NCBI RefSeq assembly: GCF_039729015.1
Contig: NZ_CP155792.1
Span: 888,001 to 952,000, forward strand
From: Blastococcus sp. HT6-30
GTDB taxonomy: Bacteria; Actinomycetota; Actinomycetes; Mycobacteriales; Geodermatophilaceae
Length of the DNA: 64,000 bases
Direction: 5' to 3'
Each line of letters starts with the position of its first letter. Positions within the stretch are counted from its first letter, which is position 1. Below the pieces are notes generated by a model. That model was not told where the DNA came from. It worked only from the letters and a program-made list of their open reading frames with translations, and made no database searches. Below, in pieces: positions 36,013 to 45,866 of this stretch. A program made the position numbers and the translations under genes.

Positions 36013-36540
36013 CTATGCCGTCGCAGGGTTCAGCACTTGGAACAACACGTGGTCCTGCCAGCGCCCGGCGATCCGGAGGTAGTGCGGTGCCAGCCCGTAC
36101 CGCTCGAACCCGTTGCGATCGAGCACCCGCTGGGACGCCGCGTTGTGCAGCAGTGTCCCGGCCTCCACCCGGTGCAGCCCCAGGTCGCCGAAGGCCAGGC
36201 GGAGCATCTCCCCGACGGCGGCGGTGGCCAGCCCGCGTCCGTTGCTCGCCGAGCGCACCCAGTAGCCGAGGCTGCACGACTGGAAGGCCCCGCGGACGAC
36301 GTTGTTCAGCGTGATCCGCCCGACCACGTCGCCGGCGTCGTCGAGGACGACGTGTGGCAGCGAGAGGCCCAGCCGGTGCCGGTCCAGCGCCCGGTGGACG
36401 TCCTCGCGCTGGCCCTCGTCCGTGAACCAGCCCTCCTCGCGCAGCGGCTCCCACGGCGCGAGGAAGTCCCGGTCCGCGCGCGCGATCCGGGCCAGGGTCG
36501 GGGCGTCGTCGACGGTCAGCAGCCGGGTCCGCGAGGTCAT
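36013..36540 (-). CDS. RimJ/RimL-type GNAT N-acetyltransferase
   Basis: This 175-aa GNAT protein has ARADRDFLAPWEPLREEGWF near the N-terminus, the strand GDVVGRITLNNVVRG, GYWVRSASNGRGLATAAVGE as the acetyl-CoA pyrophosphate loop, and RVEAGTLLHNAASQRVLDRN GFE. This pattern is that of ribosomal-protein or small-amine acetyltransferases. The ATG at 36540 (MTSRTRLL) is chosen over the GTG-like start at 36558. Confidence 0.85.
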   Translation of the reverse strand: MTSRTRLLTVDDAPTLARIARADRDFLAPWEPLREEGWFTDEGQREDVHRALDRHRLGLSLPHVVLDDAGDVVGRITLNNVVRGAFQSCSLGYWVRSASNGRGLATAAVGEMLRLAFGDLGLHRVEAGTLLHNAASQRVLDRNGFERYGLAPHYLRIAGRWQDHVLFQVLNPATA

Positions 36541-36605
36541 GCGCTGACCCTGCCCCACCCCCGGCGCATCGACCGGGAGCCGTCCCCGCTGGGAGACTGG
36601 TCGGC

Positions 36606-36947
36606 ATGTCGACGCCGTCCCTGTCCCGGATCCCCGCCTCGCTCCTGGTCGCCGTCGGGCTGGCTGCCGGCTTCGGCATCGCGCAGGGAACCGGCGTCCG
36701 GGCGCTCGGCGGCGCGGTGTTCGCCCTCTGCGGAGTCGGCGCGGCCTGGATCGCCGCCCGCCGGCGCGGGCCGGCCGTCACCGCCGGGCTCGCCGCCCTC
36801 TACGTCGGGGCGTTCGTGCTGGCCCACGTCCTGGCTCTCGGAGCCGGCTTCCCGGCCTGGTTCGCGGTGAGTCTGGTCACTGTCGCCGCGGCCGGGGCCA
36901 CCTACGGGGTGGTCGACCGGCAGCGAGAAACGGTGTCCGCGCGCTGA
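36606..36947 (+). CDS. small hypothetical membrane protein
   Basis: This 113-aa protein has about four hydrophobic segments (ASLLVAVGLAAGFGIA, ALGGAVFALCGVGAAWIAA, AGLAALYVGAFVLAHVLAL and WFAVSLVTVAAAGATYGVV). No domain is recognised. It is close upstream of typA, possibly a separate short transcript. Confidence 0.6.
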   Translation: MSTPSLSRIPASLLVAVGLAAGFGIAQGTGVRALGGAVFALCGVGAAWIAARRRGPAVTAGLAALYVGAFVLAHVLALGAGFPAWFAVSLVTVAAAGATYGVVDRQRETVSAR

Positions 36948-37049
36948 GCACCTAGAGTGGAGGGAAGGTCGCGGCCTCGGAGGTCGTTGTCCTGATGCCC
37001 GCGCGCGTCCGCGCGGCGCGCCCCCGAGCTGCCCGAGGTGCCCTTCCGC

Positions 37050-38942
37050 ATGCCCACCCGCAACGACCTGCGCAACGTGGCGATCGTCGCCCACGTCGAC
37101 CACGGCAAGACCACCCTGGTCGACGCTCTCCTCCGCCAGGCCGGCGCACTCGGCCGCGCCAAGGGCGAGGGTACCGACAACGACTCCACGCAGGACCGCG
37201 TGATGGACTCGATGGATCTCGAGCGCGAGCGCGGCATCACCATCCTCGCCAAGAACACCGCCATCCGGCTGGCCGACTCCGACGGCAACCCCGTCGTCGT
37301 CAACATCGTCGACACCCCCGGCCACGCCGACTTCGGCGGTGAGGTCGAGCGCGGCCTGTCGATGGTCGACGGCGTCGTCCTGCTCGTCGACGCCTCCGAG
37401 GGTCCCCTGCCGCAGACCCGCTTCGTGCTGCGCAAGGCGCTGGCCAAGGGGATGCCGGTCATCCTCGCGGTGAACAAGACCGACCGCGGCGACGCCCGCA
37501 TCGAAGAGGTCGTCGACGAGTGCTACGAGCTGTTCATGGAGCTCATGGAGGACGCCGGCCTGGACGCCGACGCCCTCGAGTTCCCGATCGTCTACTGCAA
37601 CGGCCGCACCGGCCAGGCCTCGCTCAACCGCCCGGAGAACGGCACGGTCCCCGACAGCGACGACCTCGCGCCGCTGGTGAAGACGCTGCTGGACACCATC
37701 CCGCCGCCGTCCTACGACGCCGAGGAGCCGCTGCGCGCGCAGGTCACCAACCTCGACGCCTCACCGTTCCTCGGCCGGCTGGCGCTGCTGCGCATCCACT
37801 CCGGTGAGATGAAGCGGGGTCAGCAGGTGGCCTGGTGCAAGGTCGACGGCACCATCAAGAACGTCAAGATCACCGAGCTGCTGGTCACCGAGGGCCTGAC
37901 CCGCACCCCGGCCGAGAGCGCCGGCCCGGGCGACCTCGTCGCCATCGCCGGTATCGAGGACATCATGATCGGCGACACCCTCGCCGACCCGAGCGACCCG
38001 CGCCCGCTCCCGCCGCTGACCGTCGACGAGCCGTCCATCTCGATCACCATCGGGATCAACACCTCGCCGCTGTCGGGCAAGTCGGGCAAGAAGCTCACCG
38101 CGCGCCTGATCAAGAACCGCCTCGACCAGGAGCTGGTCGGCAACGTGTCGGTGCGCATGCTGCCCACCGACCGCCCCGACACCTGGGAGATGCAGGGCCG
38201 TGGGGAGCTGGCGCTGGCCATCCTCGTCGAGCAGCTGCGCCGCGAGGAGTTCGAGCTCACCGTGGGTCGGCCGACCGTCGTCACCAAGATGATCGACGGC
38301 GCGCTGCACGAGCCGGTCGAGCGGGTCACCATCGACACCCCGGGCGAGTACGTCGGCACCCTCACCCAGGCCCTGGCCACCCGCCGGGCGCGCCTGGAGA
38401 ACCTCGTGCACCACGACACCGGCTGGGCGCGGATGGAGTACATCGTCCCGTCCCGCGGCCTGATCGGGTTCCGCACCGAGTTCCTCACCGAGACCCGCGG
38501 CACCGGCGTCCTCAACCACAACCTCGAGGGGTACGAGCCGTGGCTGGGCGACATGCGTGCCCGCCCGACCGGCTCGCTGGTCGCCGACCGGTCCGGCGTC
38601 GCGACGACGTACTCGATGTTCTCGCTGCAGGAGCGCGGCCAGCTCATGGTGCAGCCGGGCACGGACGTCTACGAGGGCATGATCGTCGGTGAGAACTCCC
38701 GTCCGGACGACATGGACGTGAACATCACCAAGGAGAAGAAGCTCACCAACATGCGCAAGTCCACCTCCGAGGAGCTGGAGCGGCTCATCCCGCCGCGGAT
38801 CCTCAACCTGGAGCAGGCGCTGGAGTTCTGCGCCGAGGACGAGTGCGTGGAGGTCACGCCGGGCAGCGTCCGCATCCGCAAGGTGGTGCTGGACCAGACC
38901 GAGCGCGGCAAGGCCAAGAACCGCAAGCCCAAGCCCGCCTGA
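37050..38942 (+). CDS. typA: translational GTPase TypA/BipA
   Basis: This 630-aa ribosome-associated GTPase has G1 AHVDHGKTTL, G2 region ERERGITILAKNTAI, G3 DTPGHADFGGEVERG and G4 NKTD. The EF-G-like domains and the TypA C-terminal domain follow (ENSRPDDMDVNITKEKKLTN MRKS; ERLIPPRILNLEQALEFCAE DE). It supports ribosome assembly and stress adaptation. The ATG at 37050 (MPTRNDLRNVAIV) matches the family; the GTG at 37038 adds four residues. Confidence 0.93.
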   Translation: MPTRNDLRNVAIVAHVDHGKTTLVDALLRQAGALGRAKGEGTDNDSTQDRVMDSMDLERERGITILAKNTAIRLADSDGNPVVVNIVDTPGHADFGGEVERGLSMVDGVVLLVDASEGPLPQTRFVLRKALAKGMPVILAVNKTDRGDARIEEVVDECYELFMELMEDAGLDADALEFPIVYCNGRTGQASLNRPENGTVPDSDDLAPLVKTLLDTIPPPSYDAEEPLRAQVTNLDASPFLGRLALLRIHSGEMKRGQQVAWCKVDGTIKNVKITELLVTEGLTRTPAESAGPGDLVAIAGIEDIMIGDTLADPSDPRPLPPLTVDEPSISITIGINTSPLSGKSGKKLTARLIKNRLDQELVGNVSVRMLPTDRPDTWEMQGRGELALAILVEQLRREEFELTVGRPTVVTKMIDGALHEPVERVTIDTPGEYVGTLTQALATRRARLENLVHHDTGWARMEYIVPSRGLIGFRTEFLTETRGTGVLNHNLEGYEPWLGDMRARPTGSLVADRSGVATTYSMFSLQERGQLMVQPGTDVYEGMIVGENSRPDDMDVNITKEKKLTNMRKSTSEELERLIPPRILNLEQALEFCAEDECVEVTPGSVRIRKVVLDQTERGKAKNRKPKPA

Positions 38943-38956
38943 TCGCGAGCCGCCCC

Positions 38957-38994
38957 AGGAAGGCCCCGTCCGGTCCCCCGGTCGGGGCCTTCCT
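38957..38994 (+). terminator. terminator after typA
   Basis: AGGAAGGCCCCG (38957-38968) pairs with CGGGGCCTTCCT (38983-38994), a 12-bp stem just after the typA stop. Confidence 0.7.
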
Positions 38995-39174
38995 CGTGTC
39001 GGGACCGGCCCGGGCGCCGTGGTCGGTAGGTCACGAATCGTGAAGACCGGCCGTAACGGGGCGACCCGCCCGTCCCCGGCTCACCGGTGACCCCACGCGC
39101 CGCGTCCTAGGTTCGTGTCGGGGTCCTCTGTCCGGGCCCGCGGCGAGCGAGTGACGAGAGGCGGCCGAACGCTG

Positions 39175-39675
39175 ATGACGACGATCACCCGCACGGTTCC
39201 GGCGACCGAGGGTTTCCGGGGTGGGATCGACGTCCGGGTGAGTCTGCGCGCCGATGCCGGATCGGGGGACTCGGCCTTCGACGGCGCCTGGTTCCCGCGC
39301 AGCCGCGACCTCGCGGTGGAGCTGCCCGAGCTGATCGCCGCCCTGGAGCGGCGCGGCGTCCGGGTGGAGCGGTTCACCTACGCCCTCGATGCGTGGCAGC
39401 CCGCGCCCCGCAAGCTCGAGGTGCAGGGCCGCACCGTCCGGGCCGGTGGCTTCCGCAGCATGGACCCGCAGGTGGTCTGTCTGACCTGGGCCGGCGGCAA
39501 CCGCCGGGCCGACCTGCTGGTCGTCCCCCCGGAGACCGACGTGCTCACCGGCGCCCGGGCGCTGCGGCTGTGCACCCGCCGGGGCCTGCCGCCGTCGCCG
39601 CAGATGGTGCTGGCCGCGGCCCGCTCGACCCCGCTCCCGCAGGTCCCCGACCTGCCGGCCAGCCGGGCGGTCTGA
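39175..39675 (+). CDS. DUF5994-family protein
   Basis: This 166-aa actinobacterial protein of unknown role has the features GAWFPRSRDLAVELPELIAA, YALDAWQPAPRKLEVQGRTV, RAGGFRSMDPQVVCLTWAGG and LLVVPPETD. The ATG at 39175 (MTTITRTV) is preferred. Family assignment is from motif memory. Confidence 0.7.
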   Translation: MTTITRTVPATEGFRGGIDVRVSLRADAGSGDSAFDGAWFPRSRDLAVELPELIAALERRGVRVERFTYALDAWQPAPRKLEVQGRTVRAGGFRSMDPQVVCLTWAGGNRRADLLVVPPETDVLTGARALRLCTRRGLPPSPQMVLAAARSTPLPQVPDLPASRAV

Positions 39676-39792
39676 CGGAGGACCCCGCCTCGCAGGCTCA
39701 GGGCGTGGTCTGCCGGGAGGTCGCCGGCGGGGATGCCGAGGGGGTGGGCGTCGGTGCCCGGGGTGCTCGCCGCCCGCTGGGACGGTCCTCGG

Positions 39793-40776
39793 TCAGTCGC
39801 GCGGGGCGCTGGGGCGGCCGGCGCCCACGGGCTGGCCCTCGGCCGGGGCGGTGACGTCGGCGAGGACCTCGTGCTCGGAGACCTCGGCGACGGCGTCGGC
39901 GGACTCCACCGCCTGGTCCTTGCGGTACTGGCGGTAGGAGTGGACGACGGCCAGCACCCAGATCGCGGCGAGCACGGTGTAGACGGTGCCGCTCGTGACG
40001 TCGCCGGCGTCGACCCAGTCGCTGCGCAGCAGGGTGCGGACGTTGGTCAGCACGATCATGCCGCCCACCAGGGAGCCGAGCAGCCGCGGCGGGATGTGCC
40101 GCACCAGCCAGGCGGCGATCGGGGCGGCGATCAGGCCGCCGGCGAGCAGCCCGGCCACCCACAGCGGGTCGATGCCCTGCGAGCCCAGCGCCACCAGGAA
40201 GCCGAGGCTGGCCGCCAGCGCGACCAGGAACTCCGAGGTGTCGATCGAGCCGATGACCTTGCGCGGCTCCATCCGGCCGCTGGCCAGCAGCGCGGGCGTG
40301 CCCACCGGGCCCCAGCCGCCGCCGCCGGTGGCGTCGACGAACCCGGCCACCAGGCCGAGGGGGCCCAGGAAGCGCGCACGGACCGGCTTGCCGAGGTGGC
40401 GCCGGTCGATGCCGCGGAGGGTGAAGCGCACCAGGATGTACACCCCCAGCGACACCAGGATCAGCGACATCACCGGCGCGGCGATCTCCGTCGAGAGGCC
40501 GGACAGGAAGTGGGCGCCGGCGAAGGCCCCGACCGCACCGGGCACCCCGACCTTGGCGACCACCTTCCAGTCGACGTTGCCGAACTTCCAGTGCGAGAAC
40601 CCGGACGCCAGCGTCGTCCCGATCTCCGCGAGGTGGATGGTCGCCGACGCCGCCGCGGGGTTCGTGCCGATGGCCAGCAGGAGCGTCGTCGAGGTGACGC
40701 CGTAGGCCATGCCGAGGCTGCCGTCGACGAGCTGGGCGCCCAGGCCCGCGAGGGCGAGCAGGATCAAGGTCTTCAC
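39793..40776 (-). CDS. TauE/SafE-family sulfite/anion exporter
   Basis: This 327-aa membrane protein has eight or more helices. The duplicated family motif appears as LVDGSLGMAYGVTSTTLLLA in the first half and GFVDATGGGGWGPVGTPALL in the second. Hydrophilic N- and C-termini are short, apart from a charged tail of about 60 residues. It probably exports sulfite or organosulfonates; the substrate is not proven. Confidence 0.85.
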   Translation of the reverse strand: MKTLILLALAGLGAQLVDGSLGMAYGVTSTTLLLAIGTNPAAASATIHLAEIGTTLASGFSHWKFGNVDWKVVAKVGVPGAVGAFAGAHFLSGLSTEIAAPVMSLILVSLGVYILVRFTLRGIDRRHLGKPVRARFLGPLGLVAGFVDATGGGGWGPVGTPALLASGRMEPRKVIGSIDTSEFLVALAASLGFLVALGSQGIDPLWVAGLLAGGLIAAPIAAWLVRHIPPRLLGSLVGGMIVLTNVRTLLRSDWVDAGDVTSGTVYTVLAAIWVLAVVHSYRQYRKDQAVESADAVAEVSEHEVLADVTAPAEGQPVGAGRPSAPRD

Positions 40777-41034
40777 GGGGGACGGACTCCGGTCTCACGG
40801 ATGCCGCAGCAGGCGGCCTGACAGGGGGTCGAACGGGCGCCGGGCAATGGCGCAGCGGATCAGAACCCCGGACAGGCGGCGGTGCAGACGCGCAGCAGGT
40901 CGACGTGTCGCCGGCTCACGAGGAGGAGCGCCGTCGTCCGTGTCACGGCGATATGTCTACCAGATCGATGCACTTAGGCGTCAATCGGGTTCACTTGGTG
41001 GGACGACCGCCCCGGGGCCGGCGCGAGCCCACGA

Positions 41035-42035
41035 TCAGCCGACCACCAGGTCGATGACGACCTAGGCGATCCCCGCGATCGCGGCGGCCGCGGGCAGCGT
41101 GACCACCCAGGCGGTGACGATGCTGCCGGCGACACCCCACCGGACCGCCGACAGCCGCCGGGTGGAACGACGCCCATGATCGACGTGGTGGTGATGTGCG
41201 TCGTCGGCACCGGGACGGCGAACACCGTCGCCGTCGTCACCATGACGCTGGAGGCGACCGTCTGCGCGGCGAAGCCACCGGCCGGGGTGAGCTGGATGAT
41301 CCGCCGGCCCATGGTCCGCATGATGCGGAACCCGCCGGCGTAGGTGCCCGCGCTGATCGCGGCGGCGGCGGCGAGCACCACCCAGAACGGAACCTCGAAG
41401 TCGTCGATCTCCCCGGCCGTGTAGAGGGCGAGGGTGATGATGCCCATCGTCTCCTGGGCGTCCTGCATGCCGTGGCCGAGCGCCATCGTCGCGGAGCTGA
41501 CGATCTGCGCCCGCCTGAAGCCGCGGTTGGCACGGGTGACGTGGGCGTTCCGGTAGGCCCACAGCAGCGCCAGCATGACGAGGTAGCCCAGGCCGGAGCC
41601 GACCAGCGGCGAGACGACCATCGGGACGATGACCTTCTCGAACACGCCCATCCACTGCACGGAGTGGGCGGCCGCGAGGGCGGCGCCGACGAGCCCGCCG
41701 ATCAGCGCGTGCGACGACGAGGACGGCAGCCCGAACCACCAGGTGACGAGGTTCCAGGCGATCGCGCCGATCAGCGCGGCGAAGACGATCTCCAGGCCCT
41801 CGCCGCCCTCGGGCGGATCGACGATGCCGGCGCCGACGGTCTTGGCGACCTCGGTGGAGAGCAGGGCCCCGATCAGGTTCATCACCGCGGCCAGCGCCAG
41901 GGCCGCCCGGGGGGTCAGCGCCTTGGTGGACACCGCGACGGCGATCGCGTTGGCCGCGTCGTGGAAGCCGTTGGTGTAGTCGAACGCCAGGGCCACCAGG
42001 ATGATGGCGGTCAGGGCCAGGAAGGCCGCGTCCAT
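41035..42035 (-). pseudogene. pitA: PitA-like phosphate permease, frameshifted and nonsense-mutated
   Basis: The first part reads as a normal Pit transporter (FDYTNGFHDAANAIAVAVST, FGLPSSSSHALIGGLVGAAL, ALGHGMQDAQETMGIITLAL, VPTTHITTTSIMGV). At about 41165-41172 the frame breaks. One base over, the family sequence continues as STRRLSAVRWGVAGSIVTAW and ends in AAIAGIA at a TAG (41062-41064). Past this TAG the same frame continues with the expected C-terminus VVIDLVVG and a TGA at 41035-41037. So one base is missing and one amber codon is present. The raw frame alone would run to 40974 with a non-family tail. Sequencing error is the alternative. Confidence 0.75.
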
Positions 42036-42055
42036 CAGCGGAGATCCATAGCAGC

Positions 42056-42604
42056 CTAGGACTCCTCGACGGCGATCGTCTCGACCACGTCGGCCACGTG
42101 CGCGAAGGCGTCGGCCGCCTCCTCGAGCTGGTCGGCGACCTCCGTGAGCTTCAGGACCTCCAGCGCGTCGAACTCCCCGCTGTGGAGCCGGGACAGCAGC
42201 CGCCGGTAGAGCTAGTCCGCCTCGTTCTCCAGGCGGTTGACCTCGATCCAGTACTCGGAGAGGTCTTTGAGAGTCCTCAGCTGCGGCATCGCCTCGGCGG
42301 TCGTCTGGGCGCAGCGCTGCAGCAGCGAGACCTGCTGGTGCATCTCGGCGGGCAGGGTGCCCAGGCCGGTGAGGATGACCAGGTCGGCGGCGGCCTCGAC
42401 GAAGTCCATGACGTCGTCGAGATCGCTGGCGAGGCGGTCGATGTCCTCGCGGTCGAACGGGGTCACGAAGCTGGTGTCGAGCGCCCGGAAGATGGCGTGG
42501 GTGGACTGGTCGCCGGTGTGCTCCAGGTCGCGCAGCCGGATGGCCAGCTCGCCGCGGCGCGCGTGGTCGTGGACGAACTCACCCGGGACCTCGGTCGCCG
42601 TCAC
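42056..42604 (-). pseudogene. DUF47/PhoU-like Pit accessory protein with internal amber codon
   Basis: The frame from the GTG at 42604 reads FVHDHARRGELAIRLRDLEH, FDREDIDRLASDLDDVMDFV and EYWIEVNRLENEAD, then hits TAG at 42212-42214. The same frame continues for 51 family-like codons (LYRRLLSRLHSGEFDALEVL, EVADQLEEAADAFAHVADVV) to a TAG at 42056-42058. Upstream of 42604 the frame also continues with family sequence (FSLTPKDSSFHPLFTASAQN) but no start codon is present. Intact relatives (about 205 aa) sit next to pit genes and modulate phosphate import. This copy seems to have lost its start and gained a stop. Confidence 0.7.
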
Positions 42605-42778
42605 CAGGTTCTGCGCGGACGCGGTGAACAGCGGGTGGAAGCTCGAGTCCTTGGGCGTCAGGCTGAAGGGCGCGCGGAGGCTCCGTCTCGGATGTCGGCT
42701 CGGTCGCCCTGCCCGCGGCGGACGTACGACCGCCGCGGAGCACAGGTGTCCAGCACGTGGACACAGCCTGTCGCGAGG

Positions 42779-43342
42779 TCAGCGGTGAGCGGCGTCTCCC
42801 CGGTCGCCGTCCTCGCTTCCCCCGGCGAGGGACGCCACCAGGTCGGCGCGCGCCCGCGCGACCCTCGACCGGATCGTGCCGACAGGGCAGCCGATGACGT
42901 CCGCGGCCTCCGCGTAGGAGAGCCCGAGCAGCTGGGTCAGCACGAAGGCCTCGCGCCGGTCCACCGCCAGGCGGCCGAGCAGGTCGGTGACGGCGGCGCC
43001 CTCGGCGACGGCGTCCCCGGGACCGGGTGCGGCCAGCAGCTCCAGGTCGCTCGCCTCCCGCACCAGGGACAGCCGGCGCCGACCGCGGGAGCGCAGCGAG
43101 TCGGCGCAGACGCGACGGGCGATGGCCAGCAGCCAGGTGCGCACCGAGGAGCGGCCCTCGAAGCGGTGCAGCGCCCCGAAGGCCCGTAGGTAGGTCTCCT
43201 GGGTGAGGTCGTCGGCCGCCTCGCGGTCGCCCAGTGCGGCACACAGCCGCCAGACGTCGGACTGGGTCTCCCGGACGAGGGTGGCCGCGGCCAGCGGGTC
43301 GCCGGCGGCGGCGTCCGCGGCGACGCGGGCCAGGTCGTCCAT
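42779..43342 (-). CDS. ECF sigma factor (SigC-like)
   Basis: This 187-aa sigma-70 family ECF protein has region 2 (AADDLTQETYLRAFGALHRF, EGRSSVRTWLLAIARRVCAD) and region 4 (RREAFVLTQLLGLSYAEAAD VIGCPVGTIRSRVARARADL). The layout resembles mycobacterial SigC. It is divergent from a gene for a zinc-finger membrane protein that looks like an anti-sigma factor and heads a copper operon, so it probably controls that operon. Confidence 0.88.
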   Translation of the reverse strand: MDDLARVAADAAAGDPLAAATLVRETQSDVWRLCAALGDREAADDLTQETYLRAFGALHRFEGRSSVRTWLLAIARRVCADSLRSRGRRRLSLVREASDLELLAAPGPGDAVAEGAAVTDLLGRLAVDRREAFVLTQLLGLSYAEAADVIGCPVGTIRSRVARARADLVASLAGGSEDGDRGDAAHR

Positions 43343-43416
43343 GTCCTCGTCAGGGTGTTCCGCAGGTCACCCGGAGGGCCGGGAACCGGACGGCGTCCGG
43401 CGGCGACTAATCAACC

Positions 43417-44061
43417 ATGTCCTGCCACACCTGCCGAGAGGCTCTCTCCGCGCGCCTGGACGGCGAGCCGCTGGGGCTGCCCGCCGACGAGCTCGACGCG
43501 CACCTGGCCGCGTGCCCGGGGTGCGCCGGGTGGGCGGCCGCGGCGGAGCAGGTCACCCGCCGGGCGCGGCTGGCGCTCGCCCCGCCGGTGCCCGATCTCA
43601 CCGTCGCGGTGCTCGGCGCGCTGCCCCGCGAGCTGCCCGGGGCGCGCGTCGCCGCGCGCGCCCGGCTGGCGGACACGGCGCTGCGGCTGGTCCTGGTCGC
43701 GGTCGGCGTCGCCCAGGCGGCGCTGGCCCTGCCGGTGCTGGTCTCCGGCGCCGGCGCGATGAGCGCTCCGGTGCACATGGCGCGCGAGAGCGGCGCCTGG
43801 AACCTGGCGGTGGGCGCGGCGTTCCTCGCCGTGGCGGCCGGCCCGCGGCTGGCTGCGGGCGCGCTGCCCTTCCTCGGGTCCTTCACGGCGCTGCTGCTGC
43901 CGCTGACGGTCGCCGACCTGCAGGCCGGGCACGTGCACGCCGACCGGGCCCTCGCCCACCTCCTCGTCCTGGCCGGTGTCGCCGTCGTCGCGACCGTGGC
44001 GTGGCGGAGCCACCGGCGCCGCCCGGCTCCCGCGGTGGCCGACCGGCGGGTGCTGGCGTGA
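43417..44061 (+). CDS. zinc-finger membrane protein, putative anti-sigma factor
   Basis: This 214-aa protein has an N-terminal zinc-binding region (MSCHTCREALSARLDGE and ELDAHLAACPGCAGWAAAAE, with the HxxxCxxC motif of ZAS anti-sigma domains). About four membrane helices follow, one with HVHADRALAHLLVLAGVAVV. Its position divergent to the ECF gene supports an anti-sigma role. The multi-helix membrane part is larger than in simple anti-sigma factors and may sense metal. The stop overlaps the GTG of the CopC/CopD gene. Confidence 0.75.
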   Translation: MSCHTCREALSARLDGEPLGLPADELDAHLAACPGCAGWAAAAEQVTRRARLALAPPVPDLTVAVLGALPRELPGARVAARARLADTALRLVLVAVGVAQAALALPVLVSGAGAMSAPVHMARESGAWNLAVGAAFLAVAAGPRLAAGALPFLGSFTALLLPLTVADLQAGHVHADRALAHLLVLAGVAVVATVAWRSHRRRPAPAVADRRVLA

Positions 44062-45833
44062 GGCGCTCGGCGCTCCTGCTCGCCCTGCTGCTCGCCGGCT
44101 GGCTGGGCGCGGGCATCGGGACGGCCGGCCCGGCCGCCGCGCACGCCGCGCTGGTCTCGACCGAGCCGGGGGAGGGCGTCCGCCTCGACGCCGCACCCGG
44201 GAAGGTCACGCTGCGCTTCAGCGAGGGCGTCTCGCTGGGCGCCGGCTACGCGCGGGTGCTCGGCGCCGACCAGCAGCGGGTCGACGCCGGCGCCGCCTCC
44301 GCCGACGGCGGCGTCGTCACCGTCCCGCTGCGCGCAGAACTGCCCGACGGCGGGTACCTCGTCACCTACCGGGTGATCTCCGCCGACTCGCACCCCGTGT
44401 CCGGCGCCTTCTCCTTCGCCGTCGGCGACGGCGAGCTCCTGACCGCCGGTGGGCAGGACCAGGCCGGGTCCACCGATCCCGTCGTCGGCGCGCTGCTGCC
44501 GGTGGCGCGCTGGGTCGGGTACGCCGGGCTTGCGCTCGCTGTCGGCGTCCCGGTGCTCGTGCTCACCTGCTGGCCGGCCGGCCGGCGCGCGGAACGCCTG
44601 CGGCGGATGGCCACCGGCGGAGCCGTCGCGGTGGCACTCTCCGGGCTGGGCGCCTTCCTGCTCCAGGGTCCCTACGCCGCGGGTGCGGGGCTCGGGGCGG
44701 TCGCCGACCCGGCCCTGCTCGGCGCCACGCTGGGTGCGGGCGTCGGCTGGTCCGCCCTGGCCCGGGTGCTCCTGGTCCTGGCGCTCCTCCCGGTGCTGCG
44801 CCGCGTCTGGCGGGACACCGACGCCCTCGGCCCGGGCTGGACGGCCGCGGGCGCCGTCCTCGTCGGCGGCCTCGTGCTCGCGACCGCCGCGGTCGGGCAC
44901 CCGGTGGCCGGCCCGTGGCCGGTGCTCGCCGTGCTGGTCGCGGCCGTCCACGTGGGGGCGATGGCGGTGTGGCTGGGTGGGGTCGCCGGGCTGCTGGCCG
45001 TGACGCTGCGGCCGGGCACGGCGCCGGGCGAGGTGACCGCCGTGCTGCCGCGGTTCTCCCGGCTGGCGTTCGGCTCGGTGGTGGCGCTCGTGGTGTCCGG
45101 CATCGTGCAGTCGGTCCGGGAGGTCGGCTCCCCGACCGCGCTGGTCGCGACGACGTACGGGCAGCTGCTCGCGGCGAAGCTGCTGCTGGTCGTGCTCCTG
45201 CTCGCCGCGGCCGGGGTGTCCCGCGTCTGGGTGCAGCAGCGCCTGGGCGTGCGCCGGCCCCGGCGACCCCGCACGATCACCGCGCAGGCGTTCGCGGCGA
45301 CCGACCGGACCGGCCCCGCCCCCGCGGAGGTCGCCGGCGCCGCGCAGCGCGACCGGGTGCAGGCCGAGAACGCCGCCGAGCACCTGCCCTCGCTGCGCCG
45401 CTCGGTGCTCCTGGAGGCGGGCGTGGCCGCGGTCGTGCTGGCGCTGTCGGCGGTGCTGGTGGCCACGCCGCCCGCGCGCACGGCGCTGGCCCAGCCGATG
45501 GAGACGGTGCTGCCGCTGCAGGGCGGCACCGGCGCGGCGGCGGGCAGCGTGCAGGTGTCGGTGGAGCCCGCGCGCCCCGGCGAGAACGCGCTGCACGTCT
45601 ACCTCTTCGACGACCTCGGCCGGCTGACCCAGCCGGCCGAGATCAGGGTGACGCTCACCGAGCGCACCCAGGAGATCGGCCCGCTCGACGTCGGCCTCGC
45701 GCCGGCCGGCCCCGGCCACTTCGTCGGCGACGCGATGGCGATCCCCGGCGCCGGCACCTGGACCCTCACGGTGACGGTCCGGCTCGACGAGTTCACCGCG
45801 CTCAGCGCCGCCACCGACTTCCCGGTGCGCTGA
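44058..45833 (+). CDS. CopC-CopD fusion, copper import/resistance protein
   Basis: This protein of about 591 aa has a signal peptide ending AAAHAA, whose mature N-terminal His begins the CopC copper site (HAALVSTEPGEGVRLDAAPG). The second His lies in SADSHPVSGAFSFAVGDG. A CopD membrane domain follows with about eight helices (LAVLVAAVHVGAMAVWLGGV, FSRLAFGSVVALVVSGIVQS). A C-terminal extracytoplasmic domain (about 490-590) ends in PVR. YcnJ-type fusions are linked to copper uptake. The GTG at 44058 is coupled to the upstream gene. Confidence 0.87.
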   Translation: MRRSALLLALLLAGWLGAGIGTAGPAAAHAALVSTEPGEGVRLDAAPGKVTLRFSEGVSLGAGYARVLGADQQRVDAGAASADGGVVTVPLRAELPDGGYLVTYRVISADSHPVSGAFSFAVGDGELLTAGGQDQAGSTDPVVGALLPVARWVGYAGLALAVGVPVLVLTCWPAGRRAERLRRMATGGAVAVALSGLGAFLLQGPYAAGAGLGAVADPALLGATLGAGVGWSALARVLLVLALLPVLRRVWRDTDALGPGWTAAGAVLVGGLVLATAAVGHPVAGPWPVLAVLVAAVHVGAMAVWLGGVAGLLAVTLRPGTAPGEVTAVLPRFSRLAFGSVVALVVSGIVQSVREVGSPTALVATTYGQLLAAKLLLVVLLLAAAGVSRVWVQQRLGVRRPRRPRTITAQAFAATDRTGPAPAEVAGAAQRDRVQAENAAEHLPSLRRSVLLEAGVAAVVLALSAVLVATPPARTALAQPMETVLPLQGGTGAAAGSVQVSVEPARPGENALHVYLFDDLGRLTQPAEIRVTLTERTQEIGPLDVGLAPAGPGHFVGDAMAIPGAGTWTLTVTVRLDEFTALSAATDFPVR

Positions 45834-45866
45834 CGCCCCACCGCTCCACCGATGAACAGGAGATCC

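Noticed and set aside
41062-42214. Amber readthrough (or pyrrolysine) in the two pit genes
   Set aside because: No recoding signal is seen, and a frameshift and a missing start accompany the TAG codons, so decay or sequence error is simpler.
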